Source of the DNA: Fimbriiglobus ruber
GTDB taxonomy: Bacteria; Planctomycetota; Planctomycetia; Gemmatales; Gemmataceae
NCBI RefSeq assembly: GCF_002197845.1
Contig: NZ_NIDE01000002.1
Span: 372,001-436,000, forward strand
Direction: 5' to 3'
Length of the DNA: 64,000 bases
The notes beneath the pieces are model-generated. The model was not told the origin of the DNA. It searched no databases and saw only the letters and a program-made list of their open reading frames with translations. Within the stretch, counting starts at the first letter, position 1. Each line of letters starts with the position of its first letter. Shown here piece by piece: positions 1 to 8,933 of this stretch. Both the position numbers and the translations under genes were made by a program.

Positions 1-1020
1 GAGTACGAAGAGAAGGTCGTCACCGCCCAGGAGCGGAGCCAGGCCCTGGAATTTGAGCTGTTCCTCCAGCTCCGCGACCAGATCGCGGCCCAGACGCTCC
101 GCCTGCTCCAGACCGCCGACATCCTCGCCCTGTTGGACTTCTTGGCCGGGCTGGCGGACCTGGCCGCGAGCCGCAACTACGTCCGCCCGGTGATGACCGA
201 CGACCCGGTCCTCAACATCCGCGACGGCCGACACCCTGTTCTCGATCAAGTCCTCCCGCCCGGCACGTTCGTCCCGAACGACGCCGCGTTCGGCCCGAAC
301 GACGGGACGTTTTGGCTCATCACCGGCCCGAACATGGCAGGCAAGAGTACGTTCATCCGGCAGGTCGCGCTCGTCACGCTGCTCGCCCACATCGGCAGTT
401 TCGTCCCGGCCAAGGCCGCCACGGTCGGCATCACCGACCGCATCTTCACCCGCGTCGGGGCGAGCGACGAGTTGAATCGCGGACAGAGTACATTCATGGT
501 CGAAATGACCGAGGCCGCGAACATCCTGAACAACGCCACCCCGCGCAGCCTGGTGATTCTCGACGAGATCGGCCGGGGAACCAGTACCTACGACGGCGTG
601 TCGCTCGCGTGGGCGATCACGGAGTACCTGCACGACACCGTCGGCTGCCGGGCGCTGTTCGCCACACACTACCACGAACTCGCGCAACTGGCCCCCGCGC
701 TACCGCGGCTGCGGAACTATACGGTTCAAGTTCAGGAGCTGGAAAAAGAGGTGATCTTCCTACACAAGATCGCGCCGGGCAGCGCGGACAAGAGCTACGG
801 CATCCACGTCGCCCGGCTGGCCGGCGTCCCCGAGCCGATCCTCGGCCGGGCCGAGCAAGTGTTGGCGTCGTTGGAGACCCGCCAGCCACTTCGTGCAGCG
901 CCGCTCACCGTGCCCCCGCGCCGGCCCGAAAAACCCATCACCGTCGACCCGCCCGAGCGACCGCGCCGCCGCGTGAAGGAGCCGACGGGGCCGAGTTTGT
1001 TCGGGGACGGGCAGGAATAA
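1..1020 (+). CDS. mutS: DNA mismatch repair protein MutS, C-terminal part (5' end outside window)
   Basis: The reading frame is open from the first base, so this is the 3' end of a longer gene; a TTG at 133 is only an internal codon. The visible part carries the end of the lever/clamp helices and then the MutS ATPase domain. The Walker A stretch GPNMAGKST lies near 325-351, followed by STFMVEMTEAANIL, the Walker B-like VILDEIGRGTS and the ATHYHEL switch. The tail is basic and proline-rich and ends FGDGQE. MutS binds mismatched DNA as a dimer and recruits MutL in an ATP-dependent way. The motifs make the family certain. The AT-richer gene downstream starts 57 bases after the stop and appears unrelated. 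Confidence 0.97.
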   Translation, partial: EYEEKVVTAQERSQALEFELFLQLRDQIAAQTLRLLQTADILALLDFLAGLADLAASRNYVRPVMTDDPVLNIRDGRHPVLDQVLPPGTFVPNDAAFGPNDGTFWLITGPNMAGKSTFIRQVALVTLLAHIGSFVPAKAATVGITDRIFTRVGASDELNRGQSTFMVEMTEAANILNNATPRSLVILDEIGRGTSTYDGVSLAWAITEYLHDTVGCRALFATHYHELAQLAPALPRLRNYTVQVQELEKEVIFLHKIAPGSADKSYGIHVARLAGVPEPILGRAEQVLASLETRQPLRAAPLTVPPRRPEKPITVDPPERPRRRVKEPTGPSLFGDGQE

Positions 1021-1077
1021 TGGCAGCGATGAAAATGACAATATTGCAAATATTTTCGTATTTGTGAAAGGTTCTTT

Positions 1078-2811
1078 ATGAAAATCTTGTCTGTCACACC
1101 AGTTCACAAACCATCATACTTCGACGGACTTCAACCACTCAATATAAATGGGCTTGGAAGAGTTGTCATTCTTGTCGGACCGAACGGTTCTGGAAAGACC
1201 AGAGTAATCCGCCGAATTATTCAATTAAATGGCCAGTCACGCGAGCAAGCTGAAATCTTAGGTTTCCATATTGATGGACTGCAATATGGTGCAAATGTAT
1301 CTGTTGCTTATTACTCTTTTCACGCAAATGCACTCACTGATCCGGCACAGTTAAATAACAAACAACTGGAAGCCACGGTAACACAAGCCCAATCTCTTGG
1401 GCTACAAAACGTCGGTAATGGAGCGGCGGCCTACATCCAAGCATTCCAGGATCGCTGGTTTGAAGTCACGCACCCTTATTTCAGCGGAGATTCTACTACT
1501 CGCGATAGGGTGACAAAAAGCTATCTAGAATTATGCAGCCAGTTAGAATTGTTACTCAATGAAAAGTTGAGTCGTAACACAGATGGTTTGGCAACACTTT
1601 TTGGCCGCCCTATTGCAGATGCTGTACTTTCGGACGGACAACGATCTCTGTTGACTTGGGCTATTGCCTTGCACGCCCAAGGCGTAAAATTGGGCAACGT
1701 CTTATTGGTCATGGATGAACCGGAGAATCATCTTCATCCAGACGCTGCGCTTCAAGTAATATGCCGAGCAATCGAAACGAATCCGAGTGGCCAAGTTTGG
1801 ATTGGGACACATTCGCTGCCACTACTGGCAGGGTTGGAGTCGAAGTACCGCGAAGAAGTTTCCATTTTCTTCATGAACGCGGGTAGTGCCAAGTATGCTG
1901 GCCGAGAACCAGAGAAAATCGTTCTTTCTCTTATGGGCGGTGAAGAGAACGTCCAGGCAGTGCGAGATTTTTTGGACTTGCCGGAAGTCCTGGCCGCAAA
2001 CAACTTCGCGGCTGAATGCTTGCGACAGCCGCCTGTGGTTGCCGGTGCGAGTCCGGATGATCCCCAAGTGAAGGCAGTCAAAGATTGCCTTCCACAAGTC
2101 GCCGGCAGATTGTCCAAGGTTCTCGACTTTGGGGCCGGTGACGGGCGACTGGTTGAGAGCTTAGCCGCCATCCATGGCCCGCTCGATGAAGCATTGGACT
2201 ACGTCGCCTGGGACATTCCTGAATCGAAAGGGGATCGATGTGAATCGGCCTTAAAGAGGGCGTACCGTAATCTCGATCTCGGGCACCGTCGGTTTACAAA
2301 TCGCGATGCGCTATTCGGCAAACATCCACCCGGAACGTTTGATGCTGTGGTCATGTGCAACGTGCTGCACGAAATCGATCCGAGTGAGTGGCCGGCAGTA
2401 TTTGATAAGAACGGAATGGTAGCTCAAGCCCTTGGACCCGACGGCACTTTTGTCGTGGTGGAAGACTATCTGATGCCGAAGGGCGAACACGCTCACCGTT
2501 ATGGGTTCATCGTGCTAAATACCGAATCGCTCATTGCGCTCTTCGGGGCTGGACCGCGGGATGAAATCGAAGTACGAGAGTCTGAGGGCCGTTACAAAGG
2601 CCGAATCCGTGCCCACGTTGTTCCTAAGCGACTTTTGAGCAACGTGACCAAGGACACACGACGGAAAGCTCTCGAACTGGCCCAACGGAGGGCGAGTGAA
2701 GAAATCCATGGCTTGCGCGGTCAGAACAAACACGACTTCAGGTCTGGACAGGCACACGCATTCTGGGTCCAACAGTATGCCAACACAAGCCTTGCCCTGA
2801 ACGACCTGTAA
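1078..2811 (+). CDS. AAA/ABC-type ATPase fused to a SAM-dependent methyltransferase-like domain
   Basis: This 577-residue protein has two parts. Residues 1 to about 300 form an SMC/OLD-like ATPase: Walker A GPNGSGKT at 34-41, a signature-like LSDGQRSLLTWAIAL near 184-198, Walker B LLVMDEPENHLHP near 209-221, and a switch IGTHSLPLLAG. From about residue 340 a class I methyltransferase fold is suggested by VLDFGAGDGR (near 347), an acidic DIPES after the next strand, and DAVVMCNVLHEIDP (near 422) followed by GTFVVVEDY. Single-protein ATPases of this kind are often anti-phage or stress modules, but I know of no named system with this exact fusion. Base composition is visibly more AT-rich than mutS or the protease gene, suggesting transfer. 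No partner gene is adjacent. The target of methylation, if the domain is active, is unknown. Confidence 0.8.
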   Translation: MKILSVTPVHKPSYFDGLQPLNINGLGRVVILVGPNGSGKTRVIRRIIQLNGQSREQAEILGFHIDGLQYGANVSVAYYSFHANALTDPAQLNNKQLEATVTQAQSLGLQNVGNGAAAYIQAFQDRWFEVTHPYFSGDSTTRDRVTKSYLELCSQLELLLNEKLSRNTDGLATLFGRPIADAVLSDGQRSLLTWAIALHAQGVKLGNVLLVMDEPENHLHPDAALQVICRAIETNPSGQVWIGTHSLPLLAGLESKYREEVSIFFMNAGSAKYAGREPEKIVLSLMGGEENVQAVRDFLDLPEVLAANNFAAECLRQPPVVAGASPDDPQVKAVKDCLPQVAGRLSKVLDFGAGDGRLVESLAAIHGPLDEALDYVAWDIPESKGDRCESALKRAYRNLDLGHRRFTNRDALFGKHPPGTFDAVVMCNVLHEIDPSEWPAVFDKNGMVAQALGPDGTFVVVEDYLMPKGEHAHRYGFIVLNTESLIALFGAGPRDEIEVRESEGRYKGRIRAHVVPKRLLSNVTKDTRRKALELAQRRASEEIHGLRGQNKHDFRSGQAHAFWVQQYANTSLALNDL

Positions 2812-2885
2812 GGCATTCGATAGCAAATACTTAGCCCGACCCCACCGCCTCGATAACTGTGGCGATCCGTCGGTCCCAAATCAGC

Positions 2886-3000
2886 GATTTCAGCGCAATA
2901 AATGCAAAAAATGCTCCACATCGGCCAAGGTTCGGCAGATGCGGAGATGTGCCCATCCTAAAAACAGGGATTTCAGCGCAATAAATGCAAAAAATGCTCC
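2886..3000. repeat. Pair of perfect 32-bp direct repeats
   Basis: Positions 2886-2917 and 2969-3000 are identical (starting GATTTCAGCGCAATAAATGC). They are 83 bases apart start to start and lie between the ATPase-methyltransferase gene and the convergent protease gene. The unit contains an A-rich centre. No gene is seen in 2812-3097. This could be a boundary of the AT-rich insertion or a small repeat family. Confidence 0.85.
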
Positions 3001-3097
3001 CTGGCGTCACGACTCAGCGACCTCGTGGCACGTCACTCCAGGCCATGCCACGAGAAGTTCCACAGGTTGGGTGGGCCATATGTGAACACCTGGATTT

Positions 3098-4114
3098 CTA
3101 CTCCCCCGCCTCGATCACCGAGCGGATCTCGGCCGCCGGCGTGGTCAGTTTGATGACCATCTGGAGGCGCGATTCCCGTATCATCGGCGGGTCGATCTTA
3201 TCGTCCCCTTTACCCTTGGGCTTGTCGTCTTTGCCTTTGGGCTTGTCGTCCCCTTTATCCTTGGGCTTCTCGTCCTTGTCGAGGGGCTTGGGCTCGTCTT
3301 CGGGGTAGTCGATGCTCTCGGTCATCGCGGCCATCCCGACCACCGCCCCGCGGCGGTCGAGGACCGGCGACCCGCTCGCGCCGTAGGCGTACTCGGCCGT
3401 GATCGACATCCACCGCTCCATCTCGCCGTCTTCCCGCTTCGTCTGCGTGTACCGGGAAACCGTTCCCTGGCTGAACGTGAAGTAGCGGTCGCCCGGGTGC
3501 CCGAGGACGCCGACCCACGCCCCGACCCGCGCCGGCCGGGTGGCCAGCGGGAGCGGCTTCAGGTTCTTCGCCGCCACCTGGAAGACCGCGACGTCCGCCT
3601 TGCGGTCGACCGCGAGGATGTCTTTCACAGGGTAGGCCCGGCCCGCGTGGTCCATGACCGCGAAGTGCTCGTCGTCCGCCGCACCGTCGAAGACGTGCCA
3701 GTTGGTGACGAGGACGCCGTTGGCGGCCAGCACCCACGCGGTCGCCAGGCGGCCGTCCTGGTAATCGCCGTCCTCGTTCTTGACCACCGAGCCGACGAGG
3801 AAGACGCTCGGCAGGATCTTCTCGTACACGTCTTCCGGGTCGAGCCGCTGTTCCGTCGGGGCGGTGGCTTTGATCGAATAAGTGAAGTCCTTCTCGATCC
3901 GCTTCCGCATCTCGGTCGGGTCCATGCACTTCTCGGCCTTCGCCAGGTCGCCGAACTTCTCGACGAGCTGGTCGAGCAGGTCCGCGTCGTCCACGTACTG
4001 CGGCTCGACCCGCTTGGGGGCGGGCGCCTCCGCCGGCTTGTCCCCCCGCGCGGGGACGGCCACGAAGGCGAGTGCGGACACCACGGCGAAGGCGATCAGT
4101 CGGCGTGCGGTCAT
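3098..4114 (-). CDS. Secreted trypsin-like serine protease
   Basis: Starting at the ATG at 4114, the protein opens with a signal peptide (MTARRLIAFAVVSALAF, then AVPARG). An upstream in-frame start at 4156 would put the signal peptide out of place. The protease domain shows His in NWHVFDG, Asp in KADVAVF and the nucleophile in YGASGSPVL, the order expected for a Trypsin_2/Do-like fold. There is no PDZ domain. A low-complexity Lys/Asp/Gly linker of KPKGKDD-type repeats lies near residues 285-315, before a conserved-looking C-terminal tail. The protein is expected to act in the periplasm or outside the cell on misfolded or surface proteins. The substrate is unknown. Confidence 0.85.
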   Translation of the reverse strand: MTARRLIAFAVVSALAFVAVPARGDKPAEAPAPKRVEPQYVDDADLLDQLVEKFGDLAKAEKCMDPTEMRKRIEKDFTYSIKATAPTEQRLDPEDVYEKILPSVFLVGSVVKNEDGDYQDGRLATAWVLAANGVLVTNWHVFDGAADDEHFAVMDHAGRAYPVKDILAVDRKADVAVFQVAAKNLKPLPLATRPARVGAWVGVLGHPGDRYFTFSQGTVSRYTQTKREDGEMERWMSITAEYAYGASGSPVLDRRGAVVGMAAMTESIDYPEDEPKPLDKDEKPKDKGDDKPKGKDDKPKGKGDDKIDPPMIRESRLQMVIKLTTPAAEIRSVIEAGE

Positions 4115-4421
4115 GAGCGCTATCCTGACGGGCGCGGCGGGACCGCGCCGCGGCACACGCCCGGCGCGGAGAATCCTCCCGGACCTAGATTAACCGGAAC
4201 CCGCGGCCGGTGGCGAGGCGAATCGGCCGGCGCGGCCGGGCCGGGGCGCGGGACGAAGCTCGCCCGCGGGTAGGGGTTCGCTTCACGTACGGGCGAACGA
4301 CCCTCGTCTGCGACGGGAACCAAGACCACCTCGAAGACGAATGACAACCGGCCGCGTACATAGGAAATAGACTGGCAGCACCGGGCTGCAGGGACGCGAA
4401 CCGGCACCCGTCGAGATCGAT
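4115..4421. other. Divergent intergenic region, no gene seen
   Basis: This gap separates two divergently transcribed genes and must hold both promoters. I see no convincing open reading frame, strong hairpin or recognisable promoter consensus. The stretch near 4340-4380 is relatively AT-rich. Confidence 0.5.
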
Positions 4422-6155
4422 GTGGACCACGTGCGACGCGTATTCGTTTGGGCGGTATGGGCCGGGATGACCGCCTGGGCGGCCGTCTTCGTCGCGCAGT
4501 TCGGCGGCCGTGCCCCCTTTCACGACGACTTCTTCGACCTGAGCCTACGCCTGTCGCGCACGCCCCCCACCTGGGCGGAACTTTGGGTGCCGCTGAACGA
4601 GCATCGGCTCGTTTTGCCGCGGCTGGTCGAGTGGAGCGTCGCCCAGGCGACCGGCACGGGGCTGCGGAACCAGATGGCGGTTAACCTCGCCCTCGTGTCT
4701 GCGTCCGCGTTCGCTTTCATCGTCGCGGCCCGCGGGCTCCGCGGGTCGACGGCCTGGGCCGATGCCCTGTTCCCGCTGGTGCTGCTCTCGGTCGGGCATT
4801 ACGAGAGCTTGCTATGGGCCGTGCAGATCAACTTTTACCTGCCCCTGCTGGTGCAAACGCTGGCGATGGTCGGCCTCGCGGGGGCGGGCGAGCGGCCGTC
4901 CGCGTGCCGGGTCGGCGGGATCGCGGTTGCCGCGGCCGCGCTGGTTCTGTGCGGCATGCAAGGGGTCGTCACCGGGCTCGCCCTGGCCGTCTGGTTGACT
5001 TATGTTGGCTACCGGGAACTTCGCAAGTCGGGTTTCACGCGGGCGGCCGGCGTGGCGTTCGCGGGGGCGGTCGTCACGTTCGGCATGGTCGCCGTCATTC
5101 TCGCGTCGTACACGCCGGTAACCAGTACGGTCCCGCCGCGCTTCGGAGCGGCTACCCTGCGCCACTTCGCCCACACGCTCGCGATCGCGTGGGGGCCGGT
5201 CGCGGAAGATTGCCGGTGGGCGGTGCCCGTGCGGTGGCCGTCGCCGCTCGGCGTGGCGACCGGCGTCGTGGTCCTGCTAACCGTCGTCCGGCTGCTTCCC
5301 GCGCTCAGAGACGACCGAGACCGTCCCGCCGCGGTGGGACTGCTGGGTATCGGGGCGAGTCTCGTCGCGGTCGCGGCGGCGCTCGCGTACAGCCGCCTCG
5401 GGCCGTTAGGGGGGCTCGTCTCGAACCGCTACGTCACGCTCATGGCGCCGCTCGTCTGCTGGTGTTACCTGACGTGGGTGCGGTTCGGCGCGGGCCGGCC
5501 GGTGGGCGAACTCGTGACCGGCGGGCTGTTCCTGACCGCGGTCGCGGTCGCGTGGCCGAACGCCGTCGCCGGGTACGCCGTCGCACGGCCGCAGCACCTC
5601 ACGCACGCCAACATCGAGCGGGACATCTACCGCGGCATGCCAGCGTCGTTCCTCGCCGAATCGTACACCTGGTTTTTGTCGCCCAACAACCCGCCCGCCG
5701 TCATTCCCGGGTTAGAGCTGTTGCGCGAGAACGGCGTTACCCCGTTTCAGCGCATCCAGCCCGAACCGCAAATTACAGATGTGCCGTCGACGTGGCGAAC
5801 CGACGGCTTTCCGCCCGGAACAAACGGATGGTACGAGACGACGGGCGACGTGCCGTATCTGTTCTTGACGGTCAGGAAGACGAGCCCGGAGCTGATCACC
5901 GGCGTCCGCATCACTTATTCGATCGAAGGCACCGCCTCGCGCGTGAGCGGCGCGGTCTCTTACCGGTACCGGGGCCCAGACGGTCAGACAGGGAACGTCA
6001 CCCTGCCGGTCTTTTTCGACGCGGGCCGCGGGTTGGAGAAACGGCTCTGGTTCGGCGACGGGGTGGACCAGTTCACGATACTCGTCAACGGGCCCGTGCG
6101 ATTCTCCGTCGATCGTGTGACGGGGTTTGAGGCGAAGGAAGCGCCCCGGCCGTGA
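4422..6155 (+). CDS. Polytopic membrane protein, GT-C-like
   Basis: This is a 577-residue protein with a GTG start at 4422; no better ATG lies in frame. An N-terminal membrane helix is followed by an extracytoplasmic loop with an acidic pair (FHDDFFDL) and NEHRLVLPRLVEW. About ten hydrophobic helices follow to near residue 400, and the last ~130 residues form a soluble, probably beta-rich domain. The helix-plus-acidic-loop layout and soluble tail resemble GT-C glycosyltransferases that use polyprenyl-phosphate sugars, but no diagnostic motif fixes this. The neighbouring glycosyltransferases on the other strand fit an envelope-sugar role. Substrate and exact family are not identifiable by eye. 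Confidence 0.7.
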   Translation: MDHVRRVFVWAVWAGMTAWAAVFVAQFGGRAPFHDDFFDLSLRLSRTPPTWAELWVPLNEHRLVLPRLVEWSVAQATGTGLRNQMAVNLALVSASAFAFIVAARGLRGSTAWADALFPLVLLSVGHYESLLWAVQINFYLPLLVQTLAMVGLAGAGERPSACRVGGIAVAAAALVLCGMQGVVTGLALAVWLTYVGYRELRKSGFTRAAGVAFAGAVVTFGMVAVILASYTPVTSTVPPRFGAATLRHFAHTLAIAWGPVAEDCRWAVPVRWPSPLGVATGVVVLLTVVRLLPALRDDRDRPAAVGLLGIGASLVAVAAALAYSRLGPLGGLVSNRYVTLMAPLVCWCYLTWVRFGAGRPVGELVTGGLFLTAVAVAWPNAVAGYAVARPQHLTHANIERDIYRGMPASFLAESYTWFLSPNNPPAVIPGLELLRENGVTPFQRIQPEPQITDVPSTWRTDGFPPGTNGWYETTGDVPYLFLTVRKTSPELITGVRITYSIEGTASRVSGAVSYRYRGPDGQTGNVTLPVFFDAGRGLEKRLWFGDGVDQFTILVNGPVRFSVDRVTGFEAKEAPRP

Positions 6156-6225
6156 GCCCTGTCTGCTACCAACATCTGGGAAGAAGCCGGACTCTCCTTC
6201 GGACGGCTGGGATCCTGGCACCGGA

Positions 6226-6634
6226 TTTTACCAAACGAACCCAATTGCGGAGACGTCCCGCCGCATCGACGGATCGCGTGTGTGGTGTCACCGACTTCGT
6301 GCCGTTATCGCCGGGCGACTCGGCGACCTCCGTCCCACGGTCCGTCCCCGGGTAGGCTTCCACCGCCGAGGGACCGACCCGCCGGACAGGGGGTTTGCCA
6401 AACGAACCCCATTTGCGTCGACTTGCATTCACTTGGGCCGACCATCCGTAGTGGCCAGACACCGTTTTTACCAAACGAACCCAATTTCGGTGGGCACTCA
6501 TTCCCCGATCGCGGCTCCCGCACGTCCCGGGCATCGGTTTGTACTAAACGAACCCACCTCGTGCCATTTGGCGGTAGTCGGCAGCAAATCGTCTGCGGTA
6601 TCCGGCACTGGTTTTTACCAAACGAACCCAATTT
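6226..6634 (+). repeat. Five degenerate copies of a ~21-bp repeat, four at ~73-bp spacing
   Basis: The core TTTTACCAAACGAACCCAAT recurs at 6226-6246, 6394-6413, 6465-6487, 6538-6556 and 6612-6634. The AACGAACCC cores begin at 6234, 6401, 6474, 6547 and 6621, so the last four are 73, 73 and 74 bases apart. Sequence between the copies is not conserved. Apparent reading frames through the array (giving YQTNPI-like peptides) are artefacts of the repeat. The whole gap 6156-6893 holds no convincing gene. Confidence 0.85.
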
Positions 6635-6893
6635 CCGTGGGGGCGGGCGACGGAGACGTCGATGCGTCCGCCACACACGAACAGGATAACCGTCTGGCGC
6701 GAGCAAACCGGGCGAATAGGAAATGAGATCCGACGGGTCACGATTCTCGCGGGTTCATTACGGAATGGCGTGCAAGATGTTGGTAATGAACCGGCCGTGA
6801 GCCCGGGGCGCTTCCCTCACCCCGACTCAGCATGCCACAAACACTTTTATCCCGCTATTACACCAGGGAAATAGGACGGTTCAGCTCCGAATC

Positions 6894-8933
6894 CTAACCG
6901 CCTGCCGGAGCCCGGTTCGTCAGGCGGGCGAGCAGCCGTTCGCTGTACGCCTTCATCGGGAGCAGTTCCCGGAGCGTCGCCTGGGCCCGCGCGCCGACCG
7001 CCCGCGCGTCCTCGCGTCGGTCGAAGACGCGACGCATGAGGTCGGCGGCGTGTTCGACCGACGGCTCCGCCCAGAGGCAGCCCTTCGGGTAGGGGAACAG
7101 GTCTTCGGTGATCGGCACCTTGCGGTAGTCGACCAGATAACTCGTGTCCGGGGTCATGAAGTCCATGTTCCCCGAGTACGCGGTGGCGATCACCGGCTTG
7201 CCCATCAGCATCGACTCGGCCATTCCCAGGCCCAGACCTTCAGACCGGTGCAGCGAGACGTAGCAGTCCGCGGTCGCGAGCAGGGCGAGCGTGTCTTCGC
7301 GGGGAAGGATACGGTTCACGAGCGTCACGTTCGGCACCGCCGCGGCGGCCGCGGTTAACTGGGCAAAACCCGTCGGGTTCGCCTGCCCGCGAGACACCTT
7401 GATGACCAGGTGGGCTCCGTCGCCCGGCCGGAACGCGCGGCGGAACGCCTCGATCACCGCGAGCGGGTTCTTCCGCAGCATCACGCTGTTCATGTCGAAC
7501 GAAAACAGGAACAGGAACCGGTCGTCCGACAGGCCGAAGTGAGCGCGGGGCTTGGGCGCGAACGCCGGCAGCTCGATCCCGGGCAGCATCGGCACGACCG
7601 GGAACGAGACGTGCTTGCGGAACGCGTCGGCGATAAACCGGGTCGGCGCCCACCCCTCGTCGGCCCACCCGATTTGGTCGAGCCATTCCGGCGGCAGATC
7701 TTCGAGTTCCCAGTACCACACTGCGATCCGCCGGACGCCGGCCCGCCGGTCGAGGCCGCACCGCGGGTACCAGAGGTCCGGGAACGTGTTCACCGAGGCG
7801 ACGTAGACGGTGGTGTCGAACAGCTCGACGCCCTGGTAGCGCTCGCGGTCGGTCCAATCGGCTTCGTAGAGGACGGGTAAGTCGCGCCGGGCCACCCGCC
7901 CCCCCGCCCGCTCCACCGCGGTCACGATCCCGGCCGCGGCCTCCTGGAGGCCGGAGGTGTACCGGAAGTGGCCCAGGACGTTGACCGACGGAGCCACCGG
8001 CACACCGGCGGTGATGTCTTCGCGCAACCGCCGCCGCCAGTCGACCGAAACCGCCGGCAGGTCCGGCCGGGCGGCCAGCCAGGCGATGACCGCGTCCGCG
8101 TCCCCCGCCCGCCCGGCGGCCTCCGGGAATGTTTCGCCAAGAACCGGCTTCGCCCGGCGGAGTAGGGTCAAGTCGTCCCACGGGCGGTACGGCGGCACCA
8201 GCACCGCGCGGTCGAGCCAGCGTCCGCCGATCCCGTATCGGCCGCGGAGGTATTGAACGAACTCCGCCCACCCGAACGGCGTCAGCGCGTGCGGGACCGC
8301 CCGTTGCCACGACGGTTCGAGCAGGTACGAGGGAACGAGCCCGCGGTCCGGCGTTTCGTCGCGCTCGTAGAAGAACCAGACCGCCTCTTCCGGGGTAAGC
8401 GTCTGTCCGCAGTCGGACGACCCGTGGGTCAGAATCCAGTTAAGGAACTTGGCCCGGTCCGGGTGCGGGGTCATGCCGAAGACGAAAACGGTCCGCATGT
8501 CCTCGCGCAGTTCGTAAATCCGCTTGATCCGCTCGCTCCCGGCCACGAACGCCGCCCGGACGTTCGCGATCGCCCCGGCGGACAGCCCGTACCGGGCAGG
8601 CCCGGCGGTCGCCAGCCACTCGCAGAACGCCCCACCCGGGCCGGCCGAGAGTGCATCGGGGAACCGGCGGCGGAGCCGGCGGTCGGACGCGAGCAGCCCG
8701 AGTACGAACCGGGCCGCACCGGGCACTCCGGCCTCGGCCTGGCGCGGGTCGGCGTGGACCGGGGGGACGTCGTGGCGCGCCAGAATCGCGTTCAGCGCGC
8801 GGAGGTTGTGAACGTCGAAGAACGTGTCGTCGGTCTCGCCCCGCCACCAGTCGCGGACGGTACGGCGGACGCGGTCGGCGATGCGGCGCAGGAGGGGCCG
8901 ACGGGGGCGAACGGGGATGGCGGGCGGGCTCAC
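6894..8933 (-). CDS. Glycosyltransferase, GT4-like C-terminal domain with long N-terminal region
   Basis: The chosen start is the GTG at 8933, which overlaps the stop of the upstream gene in a GTGA arrangement. A longer frame runs to 9080, but that would place 50 atypical Arg/Gly-rich residues in front. The protein has about 679 residues. The N-terminal half is an uncharacterised region shared with the upstream paralogue. The C-terminal ~330 residues form a GT-B fold: DDRFLFLFSFDMNS, KVSRGQANP, DCYVSLHRSEGLGLGMAES and the acceptor-side MLMGKPVIAT. It should transfer a nucleotide-activated sugar to a cell-surface glycan. The substrate is unknown. It is translationally coupled to the next gene upstream. 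Confidence 0.85.
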   Translation of the reverse strand: MSPPAIPVRPRRPLLRRIADRVRRTVRDWWRGETDDTFFDVHNLRALNAILARHDVPPVHADPRQAEAGVPGAARFVLGLLASDRRLRRRFPDALSAGPGGAFCEWLATAGPARYGLSAGAIANVRAAFVAGSERIKRIYELREDMRTVFVFGMTPHPDRAKFLNWILTHGSSDCGQTLTPEEAVWFFYERDETPDRGLVPSYLLEPSWQRAVPHALTPFGWAEFVQYLRGRYGIGGRWLDRAVLVPPYRPWDDLTLLRRAKPVLGETFPEAAGRAGDADAVIAWLAARPDLPAVSVDWRRRLREDITAGVPVAPSVNVLGHFRYTSGLQEAAAGIVTAVERAGGRVARRDLPVLYEADWTDRERYQGVELFDTTVYVASVNTFPDLWYPRCGLDRRAGVRRIAVWYWELEDLPPEWLDQIGWADEGWAPTRFIADAFRKHVSFPVVPMLPGIELPAFAPKPRAHFGLSDDRFLFLFSFDMNSVMLRKNPLAVIEAFRRAFRPGDGAHLVIKVSRGQANPTGFAQLTAAAAAVPNVTLVNRILPREDTLALLATADCYVSLHRSEGLGLGMAESMLMGKPVIATAYSGNMDFMTPDTSYLVDYRKVPITEDLFPYPKGCLWAEPSVEHAADLMRRVFDRREDARAVGARAQATLRELLPMKAYSERLLARLTNRAPAGG

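Noticed and set aside
6226-6634. CRISPR array
   Set aside because: Repeats are only ~21 bases, degenerate and 73 bases apart, there are five, and no cas gene is in the window.
6127-6726. 199-codon frame with recurrent YQTNPI peptides
   Set aside because: The peptides are translations of the 73-bp-spaced DNA repeat, not a protein gene.
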